Shown one piece after another: positions 17,932-26,029 of a stretch of 64,000 bases of DNA. The DNA lies in contig JAILWI010000003.1 in assembly GCA_025699005.1 (NCBI GenBank), forward strand, positions 124,001-188,000, given 5' to 3'. Each line of letters starts with the position of its first letter. Position 1 is the stretch's first letter. The position numbers and the translations under genes are program-made. The notes below the pieces were generated by a model that was not told where the DNA came from, made no database searches, and saw only the letters and a list, made by a program, of their open reading frames with translations. The DNA is from Chloroflexota bacterium (lineage in GTDB: Bacteria > Chloroflexota > Limnocylindria > QHBO01).

Positions 17932-18567
17932 TCAGCGGCCGGCGCCGGCCAGCGATTCGGTCAGCGCCGGGTCGTCCGGGTCGAAGAGCAGGCAGATGAA
18001 GGATCGGTCGCCACTCCCCCACGAGTCCTCGGATGGGCTGATCATCGAACCGTAGATCTCGGACGTCGCGTATGGCGCCCCGACGTACGCCGCAAAGCTC
18101 GGCTCACAGACCTCGGAGAAGATCGCCGGCAGCGCGGAGTCGGGCGGATAGGTGCCATCGCCCTCGTAGGTGCCCAGGTTGAACACCTCGTACTCGTGGG
18201 CCTCGGTGCACGGGACGCCATCGACGTCGGTGATCGCGTCGTCTCCGCTCGTGTTGAAGCAGTCGCCGGTCCGGAGCTCGTCGACGGAAACTCGGCCGGC
18301 AGAGCTCAGTGTCCCGTCATCGCCGCGCCGGGCTGACGTCGCGTATCCGACGACCAGCGCAATGGCGATCGCCGGAACCCACCAGAACCGCAGCCACTTC
18401 CGCCAGCCAGGATCGCGCGACGCCTTCATGGCGCCGGATTCGGACGCCCATTCCGACTGGTCGTCGGGCGTCGACTCGGCACCACGGATCAGGCCGCAGC
18501 GCGTGCAGGTCGTATCGGCATCCTCGTTGTCCGCGAAGCAGCGCTTGCAGACCCATCGGTCACTCAT
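17932..18567 (-). CDS. Zinc-ribbon membrane protein with septum-formation domain
   Basis: 211-aa protein. Residues 6-26 form a RanBP2/zinc-ribbon finger (WVCKRCFADNEDADTTCTRCG), residues about 58-78 a membrane helix, and the exported C-terminal part matches the septum_form pattern (LRTGDCFNTSGDD, GVPCTEAHEYEVF, FICLLFDPDDPALT) with paired Cys. The family is known mainly from actinobacteria. Its ATG overlaps the phosphatase stop by 4 bp in the order DUF3090, phosphatase, this gene, nuclease. The exact role is not established. Confidence 0.8.
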   Translation of the reverse strand: MSDRWVCKRCFADNEDADTTCTRCGLIRGAESTPDDQSEWASESGAMKASRDPGWRKWLRFWWVPAIAIALVVGYATSARRGDDGTLSSAGRVSVDELRTGDCFNTSGDDAITDVDGVPCTEAHEYEVFNLGTYEGDGTYPPDSALPAIFSEVCEPSFAAYVGAPYATSEIYGSMISPSEDSWGSGDRSFICLLFDPDDPALTESLAGAGR

Positions 18568-19148
18568 TCGCCAACCCTAGCCGGGGCACCCAGGGCAGCG
18601 GAGCGGTACGATCGGACGAACGAACGTTGCACATCGGTCTCGACAGCCTCGGGGTGTCGGATCGCCCGAACATGATCGATCGCTGCCGCGGCATCCCAGC
18701 CCGCAGCCACCAGGGCGCATGCCGCCACCGTGCCCGTTCGGCCGACTCCGCCCATGCATGCGACGGCCACGTTCGTCGTCGCGCGAGCGGCGTCGATCGC
18801 GGCCAGGATCGCGTCCATCTCGGAGCGACGCGACGGTGCGTGGCCATCCGGCATCGGGAAGCGCGCCACGTGAATCTCGTGATCTGCAGCGCGCCGGGCG
18901 ATGTCGGGATTGCTCCAGCGAGCGAGCTCCGCATCCTCGACCAGGAGCACGAGAAGCCCGACGCCTGCGCGGCGCAGCGCCGCGAGATCGGTGTCGAGGT
19001 CGGCCCGATAGATCCGGCCCGGATAGCGCTGCGAAGCGCCCGTCTTGCCGGGGAGCACCGTCATCCCCAGCCGGCCCGGCAGCGTGGCACCGAGGTCGCC
19101 CGCCTCGATCCAGTCGATCCTCGGCGGTGGGTCGTGGGCGTCCGTCAT
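18564..19148 (-). CDS. Dual-specificity-type protein phosphatase, altered signature
   Basis: 194-aa cysteine phosphatase of the PTP/DSP fold. The P-loop reads VACMGGVGRTGTVAA, so Cx5R plus Thr is intact but the usual His before Cys is Ala. The general-acid loop FPMPDGHAPS supplies Asp. Family enzymes dephosphorylate Tyr/Ser/Thr of proteins or small substrates. The ATG at 19148 lies 4 bp after the DUF3090 gene, and the stop overlaps the septum-type gene, implying translational coupling. The ORF-track start at 19334 is too long. Confidence 0.85.
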   Translation of the reverse strand: MTDAHDPPPRIDWIEAGDLGATLPGRLGMTVLPGKTGASQRYPGRIYRADLDTDLAALRRAGVGLLVLLVEDAELARWSNPDIARRAADHEIHVARFPMPDGHAPSRRSEMDAILAAIDAARATTNVAVACMGGVGRTGTVAACALVAAGWDAAAAIDHVRAIRHPEAVETDVQRSFVRSYRSAALGAPARVGE

Positions 19149-19152
19149 CACC

Positions 19153-19683
19153 TCAGTTGAGCTGCCCATTGCCCCGGGCGGCGCAGAAGTGCCCCTGGGG
19201 ATCGAGCGGCTCTCCGCAGAACGGGCACGCCGGCCGGCCCGATGCGACGAGCGCCTCGGCACGGCGGACGAACGCCCGAGCCGTCGGAGCGTCGATCCGG
19301 ACCCGGAGCAGATCCGGGCCCTCGTCCGCTTCATCCGGCAGCTCGGCGTACTCGCCGTCCTCGGTCGGCGTCTGGGCTTCGATCACGACGGCTTCGGTCT
19401 CGGCATCCCATGCCAGAGCCATGGCACCGACGCGAAACAGCTCGACGATCGGCTCCTCGAGCGGCTGTTCGTCGCCCGGGTCGGCATGCTGCGGGACCTC
19501 CACCGCATCGAGCAGGTCGTCGAGACGCTGCGCGAGAGCGGCGACCTGCACCTTCTCGAGAGCAACGCTGATCACCGCTCCGCCCTTGCGGGCCTGGAGG
19601 AAGAAGGCCCGATCGCCGGGCTCGCCCACGGTGCCGGCCACGAACCGGTCCGGGCCATCGAAGATGAAGAGTCGTCGTGTCAT
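19153..19683 (-). CDS. DUF3090 family protein
   Basis: 176-aa protein with the complete DUF3090 pattern: FDGPDRFVAGTVGEPGDRAFFLQARKGG, SVALEKVQVAALAQRLDDLL and the C-terminal zinc-ribbon-like CPFCGEPLDPQGHFC. Function of the family is unknown; in actinobacteria it usually sits beside a phosphatase gene, as it does here. An ATCGTA (TACGAT on the minus strand, 19691-19696) box 7 nt upstream favours the ATG at 19683 over 19692. First gene of the operon. Confidence 0.9.
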   Translation of the reverse strand: MTRRLFIFDGPDRFVAGTVGEPGDRAFFLQARKGGAVISVALEKVQVAALAQRLDDLLDAVEVPQHADPGDEQPLEEPIVELFRVGAMALAWDAETEAVVIEAQTPTEDGEYAELPDEADEGPDLLRVRIDAPTARAFVRRAEALVASGRPACPFCGEPLDPQGHFCAARGNGQLN

Positions 19684-19766
19684 CCACCCCATCGTAGCGG
19701 CTGGCGGAACCGGTAGAGTCTGGTGCAGATGGGCACCACGGCCGTCGAGACTGCGACCTGACGCGG

Positions 19767-20357
19767 ATGCGACAGCGACTCCGACCCCTGCGCTCACGAT
19801 CCATGGCTCGGCCGCCCGGCGCGCGGCCGGCGTTCGATCTTTCACCAGGCCAGCGGCGGATCGCCGGATGGCTGGCAGCAGCGCTTCTCATCGCGGTGGT
19901 GGCCCTGCTCTTCCGGCTTCTCGGCGGCAACGGCGACGGAACGGTCGTCAACCCGGGCCCCTCCTCGTCGGCCGGCCCGGCCCCGACCATCCGCTTCGGG
20001 ACCGCGCTCGACCCGGCGACCGGCGCGGTGGCCGACGGGGCGGAGACCGAGCGCTTCGGCGCGGGCGATCCCTTCGCGTACTCCCTGGCGGTCGCCGGCG
20101 CCGCACCGCGCGCGGTCTTCGTCGAGGTTCGGCGGATCGGCGGCGGCCCGATCGAGACGGTGCAGGATCCGATCGACGCCCAGGGGCTCCCTGATCCACG
20201 CACCATCGCCTTCACCGTCGCGGCCGATGCCCTGCTGGCCGCCTTCGGGCCGGGTCGCTACGAGATGCTCATCTACGAGGACCCGACCGCGGAACCACTG
20301 GGCGGCGGCCGATTCGAGCTCGTCGGCGTGACGCTCAGCCCGGCCGCGAGTCCCTGA
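19767..20357 (+). CDS. Membrane-anchored protein of unknown function
   Basis: 196-aa protein with one N-terminal membrane helix (RIAGWLAAALLIAVVALLFRLL, about residues 30-52), a Gly/Pro/Ser linker and an exported beta-rich domain of about 120 aa (DPFAYSLAVAGAAPRAVFVEVRRI ... FGPGRYEMLIYED) that looks like an Ig-like or carbohydrate-binding-type fold. No catalytic motif. An ATG at 19803 is an equally good start. Followed by a strong hairpin at 20368. Confidence 0.65.
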   Translation: MRQRLRPLRSRSMARPPGARPAFDLSPGQRRIAGWLAAALLIAVVALLFRLLGGNGDGTVVNPGPSSSAGPAPTIRFGTALDPATGAVADGAETERFGAGDPFAYSLAVAGAAPRAVFVEVRRIGGGPIETVQDPIDAQGLPDPRTIAFTVAADALLAAFGPGRYEMLIYEDPTAEPLGGGRFELVGVTLSPAASP

Positions 20358-20367
20358 CCATGAAGAA

Positions 20368-20398
20368 GGGATCGGAGACGTGCCCCATCTCCGATCCC
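20368..20398. terminator. Hairpin terminator between convergent genes
   Basis: GGGATCGGAGA (20368-20378) pairs perfectly over 11 bp with TCTCCGATCCC (20388-20398) around a 9-nt loop. It lies 11 bp after the membrane-anchored protein gene and about 75 bp beyond the stop of the convergent XRE-TPR gene; on the minus strand it is followed by CTTCTTC. Probably bidirectional. Confidence 0.7.
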
Positions 20399-20471
20399 AC
20401 ATGGCAAGTCGGCGTGCCCATCCGACTCGTCTCCGCGCACAGTACGGTCACCAGACCGCACCTGTCAATAC

Positions 20472-21770
20472 TCAATTGACCGTGAGCGCCTCGCTGGTCA
20501 ATTCGTAGGCACCGCGGTGATCCCCGACCTCGGCTCGCAGGTCGGCCCAGTCACGCAGGACCTCCCTCAGACGCGCCGGTGCGCGGCTGGTCCGGGCGAC
20601 GGCGGCCGCCTCGGCGAAGCGTGCCTCGGCTTCGTCGAGCCGATCGGCCGCGCGCAGGGCACGAGCCTCGGTGAGCATCGCCGCCAGCTGGACGATCTCG
20701 TTTCCGCTCCGTGCGGCGTAGTCCCTGGCACGTGCGGCAAGGGCCAGCGCGGCATCCGGATCGCCCGATGCCAGCGCCACCTGGGCCTCGGTGTCGGACA
20801 CGGCTGCCAGCCAGCGCTCGTCGCCCGTGGCCTCGATCTGGGATCGCGCGTCGGTCGCGAGCTCGCGGGCGCGCTCGACCTGCCCGGTCGCCAGGAAGGC
20901 GAGCGCGAGGTCGTTCTCGATGCGCGCGGACTCGAAGATCGCGCCGGCCGCTCGATACAGCGCCATGCCCTGGGTTCCGGCCCGGATGGCGGCCTCGAAA
21001 TCCCCGACCTCCCGATAGCCGATCGCGAGGTTGAACAGGAAGGCCGCGCGACGGCGATCGTCGAGATCGGTGGCGAGCCCGCGGGCCTCCTCGAGATAGG
21101 CGAGTGCCCGGGCCGAGTTGCCGGTGCGCGACTCCACCGCGGCGAGGGACGTGAGCAGCCGCATCTCGAAGTCAGGCTCGACCTGGAGGCCGCCGCGGAC
21201 CTGCTCGAGCAGCGCGGTCAACAGGCTGCGCGCATCCGGCTCGTTGTCCGACTGGTAGAGGCCGTACGCCAGCCAGTAGCGCGCCAGGGCAGCGTCCACG
21301 TCGCGCATGGCGTCGCTGTACAGCCGAGCGGCCTCGGATGCGGCGGCGATCGCCTCCTTGCCGCGGTCGAGGCGTGCCGACGCCTCGGCAAGGCCGCGAA
21401 GCAGATCGGCGCGTGAGCTCTCGTCGGGTTGGGCGTCGAGGAGATCGCGGTACCCGTCGAAGGCCCCCTGCCAATCTCCAGCCGCCAGCTTCATGTCGAC
21501 CTCGAGCCGCGTCCAGACGGGATGGGTCTCGTCGATGAAGTGGCTCGCGGGCAGCGACAGCCGTTCGGCGATGAAGTTCAGAGCGACCATCGAGGGTCGT
21601 GCAATGCCCGTCTCGAGCGCGCTCACGTACGCCTTGGTGTAGCGCTCCCCGGCGAGCTGCTGCTGGGTGAGCCCGCTCCGGTGCCGCGCCTCGCGAATTC
21701 GCTGGCCGATCCGGTGCGCGAGCTCACGGTCCTGGTCGGTGGCGTGGGCACTCGTCTTGGTCCGTGGCAT
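20472..21770 (-). CDS. XRE-family regulator with TPR repeats (RRNPP-like)
   Basis: 432-aa protein. Residues about 18-78 form an XRE helix-turn-helix (RIREARHRSGLTQQQLAGE, YVSALETGIARPSMVAL). The remainder is all-helical with about eight TPR-type pairs, e.g. ARYWLAYGLYQSDNEPDA, ALAYLEEARGLATDLDD and NDLALAFLATGQVERA. This HTH-plus-TPR plan is that of PlcR/NprR/Rgg-type regulators, whose TPRs bind a secreted, re-imported peptide; many XRE-TPR proteins have no known ligand. A TAGACT box (21777-21782, minus) lies 6 nt before the ATG, predicting a leaderless mRNA. The divergent gene encodes a 41-aa secreted peptide. Confidence 0.88.
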   Translation of the reverse strand: MPRTKTSAHATDQDRELAHRIGQRIREARHRSGLTQQQLAGERYTKAYVSALETGIARPSMVALNFIAERLSLPASHFIDETHPVWTRLEVDMKLAAGDWQGAFDGYRDLLDAQPDESSRADLLRGLAEASARLDRGKEAIAAASEAARLYSDAMRDVDAALARYWLAYGLYQSDNEPDARSLLTALLEQVRGGLQVEPDFEMRLLTSLAAVESRTGNSARALAYLEEARGLATDLDDRRRAAFLFNLAIGYREVGDFEAAIRAGTQGMALYRAAGAIFESARIENDLALAFLATGQVERARELATDARSQIEATGDERWLAAVSDTEAQVALASGDPDAALALAARARDYAARSGNEIVQLAAMLTEARALRAADRLDEAEARFAEAAAVARTSRAPARLREVLRDWADLRAEVGDHRGAYELTSEALTVN

Positions 21771-21776
21771 GGCGGG

Positions 21777-21782
21777 AGTCTA
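21777..21782 (-). promoter_or_regulatory. -10 box of the XRE-TPR gene
   Basis: AGTCTA on the plus strand is TAGACT on the minus strand, 6 nt before the ATG at 21770. With no Shine-Dalgarno present, transcription would begin at or next to the start codon. The matching -35 region would fall at about 21800-21806, overlapping the divergent promoter. Confidence 0.5.
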
Positions 21783-21802
21783 CACCCGCTGGCAAGCACA
21801 AC

Positions 21803-21831
21803 TTGACTCGGGATTACCCCGATCGTACTGG
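21803..21831 (+). promoter_or_regulatory. Sigma-70-like promoter for the secreted peptide gene
   Basis: TTGACT at 21803-21808 and TACTGG at 21826-21831 are separated by 17 bp. The -35 is close to consensus, the -10 is weak, which suits an activated gene. Transcription would start near 21838, giving a leader of about 108 nt before the ATG at 21946. Confidence 0.45.
21808..21822. promoter_or_regulatory. 15-bp palindrome, candidate operator
   Basis: TCGGG-ATTAC-CCCGA is a perfect 5-bp inverted repeat with a 5-bp spacer. It sits exactly between the -35 and -10 of the peptide promoter and at the edge of the XRE gene's presumed -35. Size and place fit a dimeric XRE regulator controlling both directions; binding is inference. 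Confidence 0.45.
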
Positions 21832-21945
21832 CAGCCACGGGCATGCCGGGACCGATGGGTCATTGTCCGCTGGTTCCATCGGCGCGACGGTGGGTCGACC
21901 GTCCTCGAGATCGAGCGACGGGCGTACCCGACCAAGGAGGTTCCG

Positions 21946-22071
21946 ATGCGAACACGGCGAATGATCCGCTCCCTGGTGGTGGCCGGCACGGCGGCGGCGC
22001 TGAGCATCCTCAGCCTCGTCTCGACCGTGTTGGCCGCTTCCGGCGGTGGCGACTTCCCCCTCCGTCGCTGA
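21946..22071 (+). CDS. 41-aa secreted peptide precursor (candidate pheromone)
   Basis: Small gene with a perfect AAGGAGG (21934-21940) 5 nt before its ATG, one of the best ribosome sites in the window. The product has a basic n-region (MRTRRMIRS), a hydrophobic core of about 20 residues and a VLA-type signal-peptidase site near residue 30, leaving the short tail ASGGGDFPLRR or a derivative. It is followed by a terminator at 22102-22135, so it is a one-gene unit. It diverges from the XRE-TPR regulator, the arrangement of RRNPP pheromone genes. It could instead be an unrelated secreted peptide; a signalling role is inference. Confidence 0.65.
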   Translation: MRTRRMIRSLVVAGTAAALSILSLVSTVLAASGGGDFPLRR

Positions 22072-22101
22072 GCACCTGAATCCAGGTCCTCGCGACCCGA
22101 G

Positions 22102-22135
22102 AAACCCCTAGTGCCCGTGCTGGTAGTAGGGGTTT
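22102..22135. terminator. Terminator overlapping the nfuA stop codon
   Basis: AAACCCCTA (22102-22110) pairs with TAGGGGTTT (22127-22135), a perfect 9-bp stem with a 16-nt loop, followed on the plus strand by a T (TTTT in all). The left arm includes the TAG of nfuA. It closes the secreted-peptide transcript and could also act on the nfuA side, where the minus strand ends in TTTC. Confidence 0.7.
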
Positions 22136-22701
22136 TCGCCTGCGTCGTGGTCGGTGACGTCGATGATCGCGGTCACCGATGGAACCGCGGCGCGCACCGC
22201 CGTCTCCACGCCCTGCTTCAGCGTGACGTTGACGGCCGCGCAGCCCTGGCATCCTCCGCCGAACCGCATGTAGGCCGTCCCGTCCTTCACGTCGACGAGG
22301 GTCACCTGTCCACCGTGTGAGCCGACGCCGGGATTGATCTGGCGGTCGATGACCTCCTGCACGGCGCGCGCGACCGGGTCCTGCCAGCCCTCGTTCGGGT
22401 TGTCGATGCGCAGCCCACCCCCGGTCACCGTCGGATCGAGCTCGATCGTGGCGCCGGCGAGGTCGGCGGCGCTGGCGGCGTCGACGACAACGGTCAGTCC
22501 ATCGGCCTCCACCGAGACGTCGCCATCGGCGCGCTCGCGCGGATCCTCGAGCGCGATCTCGTACCGGAAGCGGCGGCCCTCACGCGCCAGGACGCGGACG
22601 CGCACGACAGCCTCGGGGAAGTTGTTGAAGTCACGGACGCTGTCGATCTTGGAGCGGGCGTCCGGCGTGATGGAGAGCAACGGGTGGATCATCACGGCCA
22701 T
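22108..22701 (-). CDS. nfuA: Fe-S biogenesis scaffold/carrier, NfuA-like
   Basis: 197-aa protein. The N-terminal half resembles a degenerate A-type/HesB domain without its Cys residues; the C-terminal half is a NifU-type domain with the cluster-binding CxxC in MRFGGGCQGCAAVNVTLKQGVE. This is the NfuA plan: transfer or repair of 4Fe-4S clusters on target enzymes. ATG at 22701 chosen (22692 also possible); the longer ORF is a shadow. It stands alone, without isc or suf genes. Confidence 0.85.
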   Translation of the reverse strand: MAVMIHPLLSITPDARSKIDSVRDFNNFPEAVVRVRVLAREGRRFRYEIALEDPRERADGDVSVEADGLTVVVDAASAADLAGATIELDPTVTGGGLRIDNPNEGWQDPVARAVQEVIDRQINPGVGSHGGQVTLVDVKDGTAYMRFGGGCQGCAAVNVTLKQGVETAVRAAVPSVTAIIDVTDHDAGENPYYQHGH

Positions 22702-22865
22702 GGTACCGCGGGCTCGAAATCCTGCACAGCGGGGCCTTCGATCAACCCGCGGCAACGCGGCCGTGAAGATTCGTTTGCACTCCGACACGAACGGCGTGGG
22801 AGGCATGTGCCCTGCCGCCGTCACCCGGAGACGACAACCACCCCTCCCACTGGAGACGAATCCCG

Positions 22866-23375
22866 ATGCACCACTCGCGACGACCGTACGGTCTCGCCGC
22901 CATCGCGCTCCTCGCGCTCGCAGCCTGCGCACCGGCCGGCACCGGCGCCGGCGACCCGCTCGACCCGTCGGCGCCCCCGGTCTCACCGATCGGCAGCGGC
23001 GCCGCCGATCACGAGGACGAGGTCGCTCCGCGCGTCTCGATCGACGACGTGCTCGCCGAACCCGAGGCGCACGTGGACGCCGACATCACGATCATGGAGA
23101 ACATCGACGAGGAGTACGTCGAGGATCGAGCGTTCCTGTTCAGCGGGACCGAGGTCCAGGGACAGCTGCTCGTCGTCCTCGCCGACGGAGCAACCATCGA
23201 GAAGACGATCCAGCCGGACCGGGTCGTCGCCGTCACCGGGCGCATCATTCCGTTCACGACCGAGCGGATGGAGGCTGCCGGCCTCGACCTCACCGTCGAC
23301 GACGAAGCCGTGTCCCGCTACGGCGGCAACGCGGTCCTCGTGGCGACGCACGTGGCCGATCCACTGGCGACCTGA
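22866..23375 (+). CDS. Lipoprotein with predicted beta-barrel domain
   Basis: 169-aa exported lipoprotein: signal MHHSRRPYGLAAIALLALAAC with a clear LAAC lipobox. The exported part (about residues 55-165) is beta-rich with SIDDVLAEPEAHVDADITIMENID, FLFSGTEVQGQLLVVL and VVAVTGRIIPF, an OB-fold-like pattern. Role unknown. A GGAG about 10 nt upstream supports the ATG. Convergent with ligD. Confidence 0.75.
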   Translation: MHHSRRPYGLAAIALLALAACAPAGTGAGDPLDPSAPPVSPIGSGAADHEDEVAPRVSIDDVLAEPEAHVDADITIMENIDEEYVEDRAFLFSGTEVQGQLLVVLADGATIEKTIQPDRVVAVTGRIIPFTTERMEAAGLDLTVDDEAVSRYGGNAVLVATHVADPLAT

Positions 23376-23395
23376 CCCGCGCCGCAGCCTGGTGG

Positions 23396-26026
23396 TCAGC
23401 CGAGCGGCGGCAGCTCCTGCTCGTCTCTGAGCACCGGCGCGAAGCGGTCGCCTCCCTCGGCGAGCCGGGCCGTCGCGTCCCGGATCGTCCAGCGGTCGGG
23501 GCGAAGCTCCGGGTCCTCCAGCTCGTCCCAATCGATCGGCATGCTCACCGGAGCGCCGGGGGCGGGCCGCGGGCTGTAGGGGGCCACGAGCGTCTTGTTG
23601 ATCGCGTTCTGGGTGAAGTCGAGCCGCGCCTTGCCCTTGCGCGCGCGTTTCGCCCACTCCCAGCTCACGAGGTCCGGCACCGTCGCGCCGACCGCGCGTG
23701 ACAGGCCCTCGACCCAGTCGCGGGTCTCGTCGAAGCCCGGACCCGGCACGATCCGGACCCAGATCTGGATGCCGCGCTTACCGGTCACCTTGGGGTACCC
23801 GCGCACGCCGAGATGGCCGAGGGCCGTTCGGTACAGCCGTGCGAGCGCGACGACCTCGTCCCACGTCGTGTCGGGCCCCGGGTCGATGTCGATCAGCGCG
23901 TATGACGGGCGATCGGGCGCGGTGATCGGCGAGGTCCAGGGGTGCATCTCGATCGCCGCCTCCTGCGCCAGCCACAGGAGCGTGGCCGGCTCCTCGACGA
24001 CCGGGTAGTCCTTCGGGCCTTCCTCTCGGTGGTGGTAGGTCCAGCGATGCACCCACTCCGGGGCGTGACCGGGGAGGTCCTTCTGCCAGAAGCCCTTCTG
24101 CTCGATCCCGTTCGGGAAGCGCTGGACCGTCAACCCGCGGTCGGCGAGGTACGGGACGAGCGTCGGGCCGATGAGGAGGTGGTATCCGAGGAGGTCGCGT
24201 TTCGTGATCGGCCCGTCGCCGTCGCGGCCGGGGAAGAGCGGCTTGTCGAGGTTCGTCACGCGTACCTCGCGCCCCGCGGCGAACCACGTTCCCTCCCGCT
24301 TCAGCGCCTCGAGCTGCTCGAGAGCCGCCTCGAGGCCGTCGGCCGGTCCCCCGTCTCCCCGAGGCGTCACCGGTGACGGGGGCGCGGCCGATTCGGCCTC
24401 GGCCACCGCGGTCGTCGTGCGGACGCTGCGCTCGCGCCGCACGGATGTCGGCGATCGGCCGATCTCGATGCCCTTGAATGCCGCCTGACGCAGAAGGTCG
24501 TCCGCGGTCCAGTCGGCGAACTCGACCCGAATCACTAGCTTCGGCTCGACCCAGTGCGCCCCCTTCAGCCGCGGGACGGGATCGAGCGCCGATGCGTCCC
24601 GGGCCAGCTCGTCGAGCCTGGCTCGCAGCTCGCGCCGCGTGCGAGTGTCGATCCCGCTGCCGACCTGCCCGGCGTGAACCCAGCGGTCACCGCTCCGCAC
24701 CGCGACGATGAGCGACCCGAGGTCCCGGTGGCTCCCCTGCCCCTCCAGCCAGCCGACGACGACCACTTCCTGCTCACGGCGCAGCTTGATCTTCAGCCAG
24801 CTCCGCGAACGCCGACCCGGCTCATAGACCGAGCGGCGGAGCTTCGCGACGATGCCCTCGAGCTCCTGGGCCCGTGCGGCCTCGGTGAACGCCTTCCCAT
24901 CTGCTTCGACGTGACTGGCGTAACGCACCCGCGGATGGGCACGCAGGCGCGAGCGCAGCAGCCGCTTCCGTTCGACGAGCGGGACGTCGAGGAGTGATCG
25001 GCCGTCGAGGTGGAGCAGGTCGAACGCCTGGTACACGACCGGCGCCGGAGGGCCGGGCCGCTTCGAACCCGCCGCTCGCCCGGTGCGGATGCCGGTCCGG
25101 TCCTGGAGCAGGCTGAAGCTCGGTCGCCCCTCGTCGTCGAGTGCGACGACCTCACCGTCCACGATGGCGTCACGCGCGTCGATCCACGGCGCGTCGCCGG
25201 CCAGGTCCGGGAAGTAGCGGGCCGCGTCCTGCTGGTTGCGGGTCCACAGCTTCGCCTTGCCGTCACGGACCACCGCCTCGACGCGATAGCCATCCCACTT
25301 GATTTCGAACAGCCAGTCGGGGTCATCGAACGGCGCATCGGCGAGGGTCGCGCGCATCGGCGAGATGAAGGTGGGCATCGGCTCAACACGGGCAGCCGAC
25401 AGGTCGACCTCGCCGACCGGTGCGGGCATCGTGGCCTCGAACCGGGGGTCCGCGCCGTCGCGGACCTCGTCGTTCGTGCGACCCGTCTTCACGCTCCGCG
25501 GGTGATCCTCGGCGTCCCAGCCGTCGACCGCCGCCCCATCGCGCTTGTGGATGAGCAGCCACTGCTCGCGGTCGTCACTTCCGCCTCGACCGCGGCCATC
25601 GGTGCGCACGATCGTGAAGCGGCCGCGCACCTTCTCGCCGTGCATCTCGAACTTGATCTCGCCGGCCCGCAGAGCCTTGGCCGGATCCGGCGTTTCGGCC
25701 TCGGGCTCGTAGGTTCCCCAGTCCCAGACGATGACGTCGCCACCTCCGTACTCGTCCTTCGGGATCACGCCCTCGAAGTCGAAGTATTCGATCGGGTGGT
25801 CCTCGGTGCGCATGGCGAGCCGCCGCGCGGCCGGATCGAGCGTGGGGCCCTTCGGGACGGCCCAGCTGACGAGCACGCCGCCGATCTCGAGGCGGACGTC
25901 GTAGTGCAGCGCCGTCGCACGGTGGCGCTGGATCGTGAAGCGCCCGCTGCGCTCGACAAGCTCCCCCGGCGCCGGTTCCGGCGTGGCCGCGAAGTCACGC
26001 TTGCGCCGATACTCGTCGAGCGGCAT
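23396..26026 (-). CDS. ligD: ATP-dependent DNA ligase D (PE-Lig-Pol)
   Basis: 876-aa multidomain end-joining enzyme. Order: 3'-phosphoesterase (about 1-175; HYDVRLEIGGVLVSWAVPKGP and DFEGVIPKDEYGGG), ATP-dependent ligase (about 215-530; nucleotidyl Lys in LFEIKWDGYRVEAV), then primase-polymerase (about 590-876; RFPNGIEQKGFWQKD, catalytic DxD in ALIDIDPGPD, SWEWAKRARKG). It processes, fills and seals double-strand breaks together with Ku, which is encoded 29 kb away at 55386. No adjacent ku. The downstream end converges with the lipoprotein gene. Confidence 0.96.
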   Translation of the reverse strand: MPLDEYRRKRDFAATPEPAPGELVERSGRFTIQRHRATALHYDVRLEIGGVLVSWAVPKGPTLDPAARRLAMRTEDHPIEYFDFEGVIPKDEYGGGDVIVWDWGTYEPEAETPDPAKALRAGEIKFEMHGEKVRGRFTIVRTDGRGRGGSDDREQWLLIHKRDGAAVDGWDAEDHPRSVKTGRTNDEVRDGADPRFEATMPAPVGEVDLSAARVEPMPTFISPMRATLADAPFDDPDWLFEIKWDGYRVEAVVRDGKAKLWTRNQQDAARYFPDLAGDAPWIDARDAIVDGEVVALDDEGRPSFSLLQDRTGIRTGRAAGSKRPGPPAPVVYQAFDLLHLDGRSLLDVPLVERKRLLRSRLRAHPRVRYASHVEADGKAFTEAARAQELEGIVAKLRRSVYEPGRRSRSWLKIKLRREQEVVVVGWLEGQGSHRDLGSLIVAVRSGDRWVHAGQVGSGIDTRTRRELRARLDELARDASALDPVPRLKGAHWVEPKLVIRVEFADWTADDLLRQAAFKGIEIGRSPTSVRRERSVRTTTAVAEAESAAPPSPVTPRGDGGPADGLEAALEQLEALKREGTWFAAGREVRVTNLDKPLFPGRDGDGPITKRDLLGYHLLIGPTLVPYLADRGLTVQRFPNGIEQKGFWQKDLPGHAPEWVHRWTYHHREEGPKDYPVVEEPATLLWLAQEAAIEMHPWTSPITAPDRPSYALIDIDPGPDTTWDEVVALARLYRTALGHLGVRGYPKVTGKRGIQIWVRIVPGPGFDETRDWVEGLSRAVGATVPDLVSWEWAKRARKGKARLDFTQNAINKTLVAPYSPRPAPGAPVSMPIDWDELEDPELRPDRWTIRDATARLAEGGDRFAPVLRDEQELPPLG

Positions 26027-26029
26027 CCC

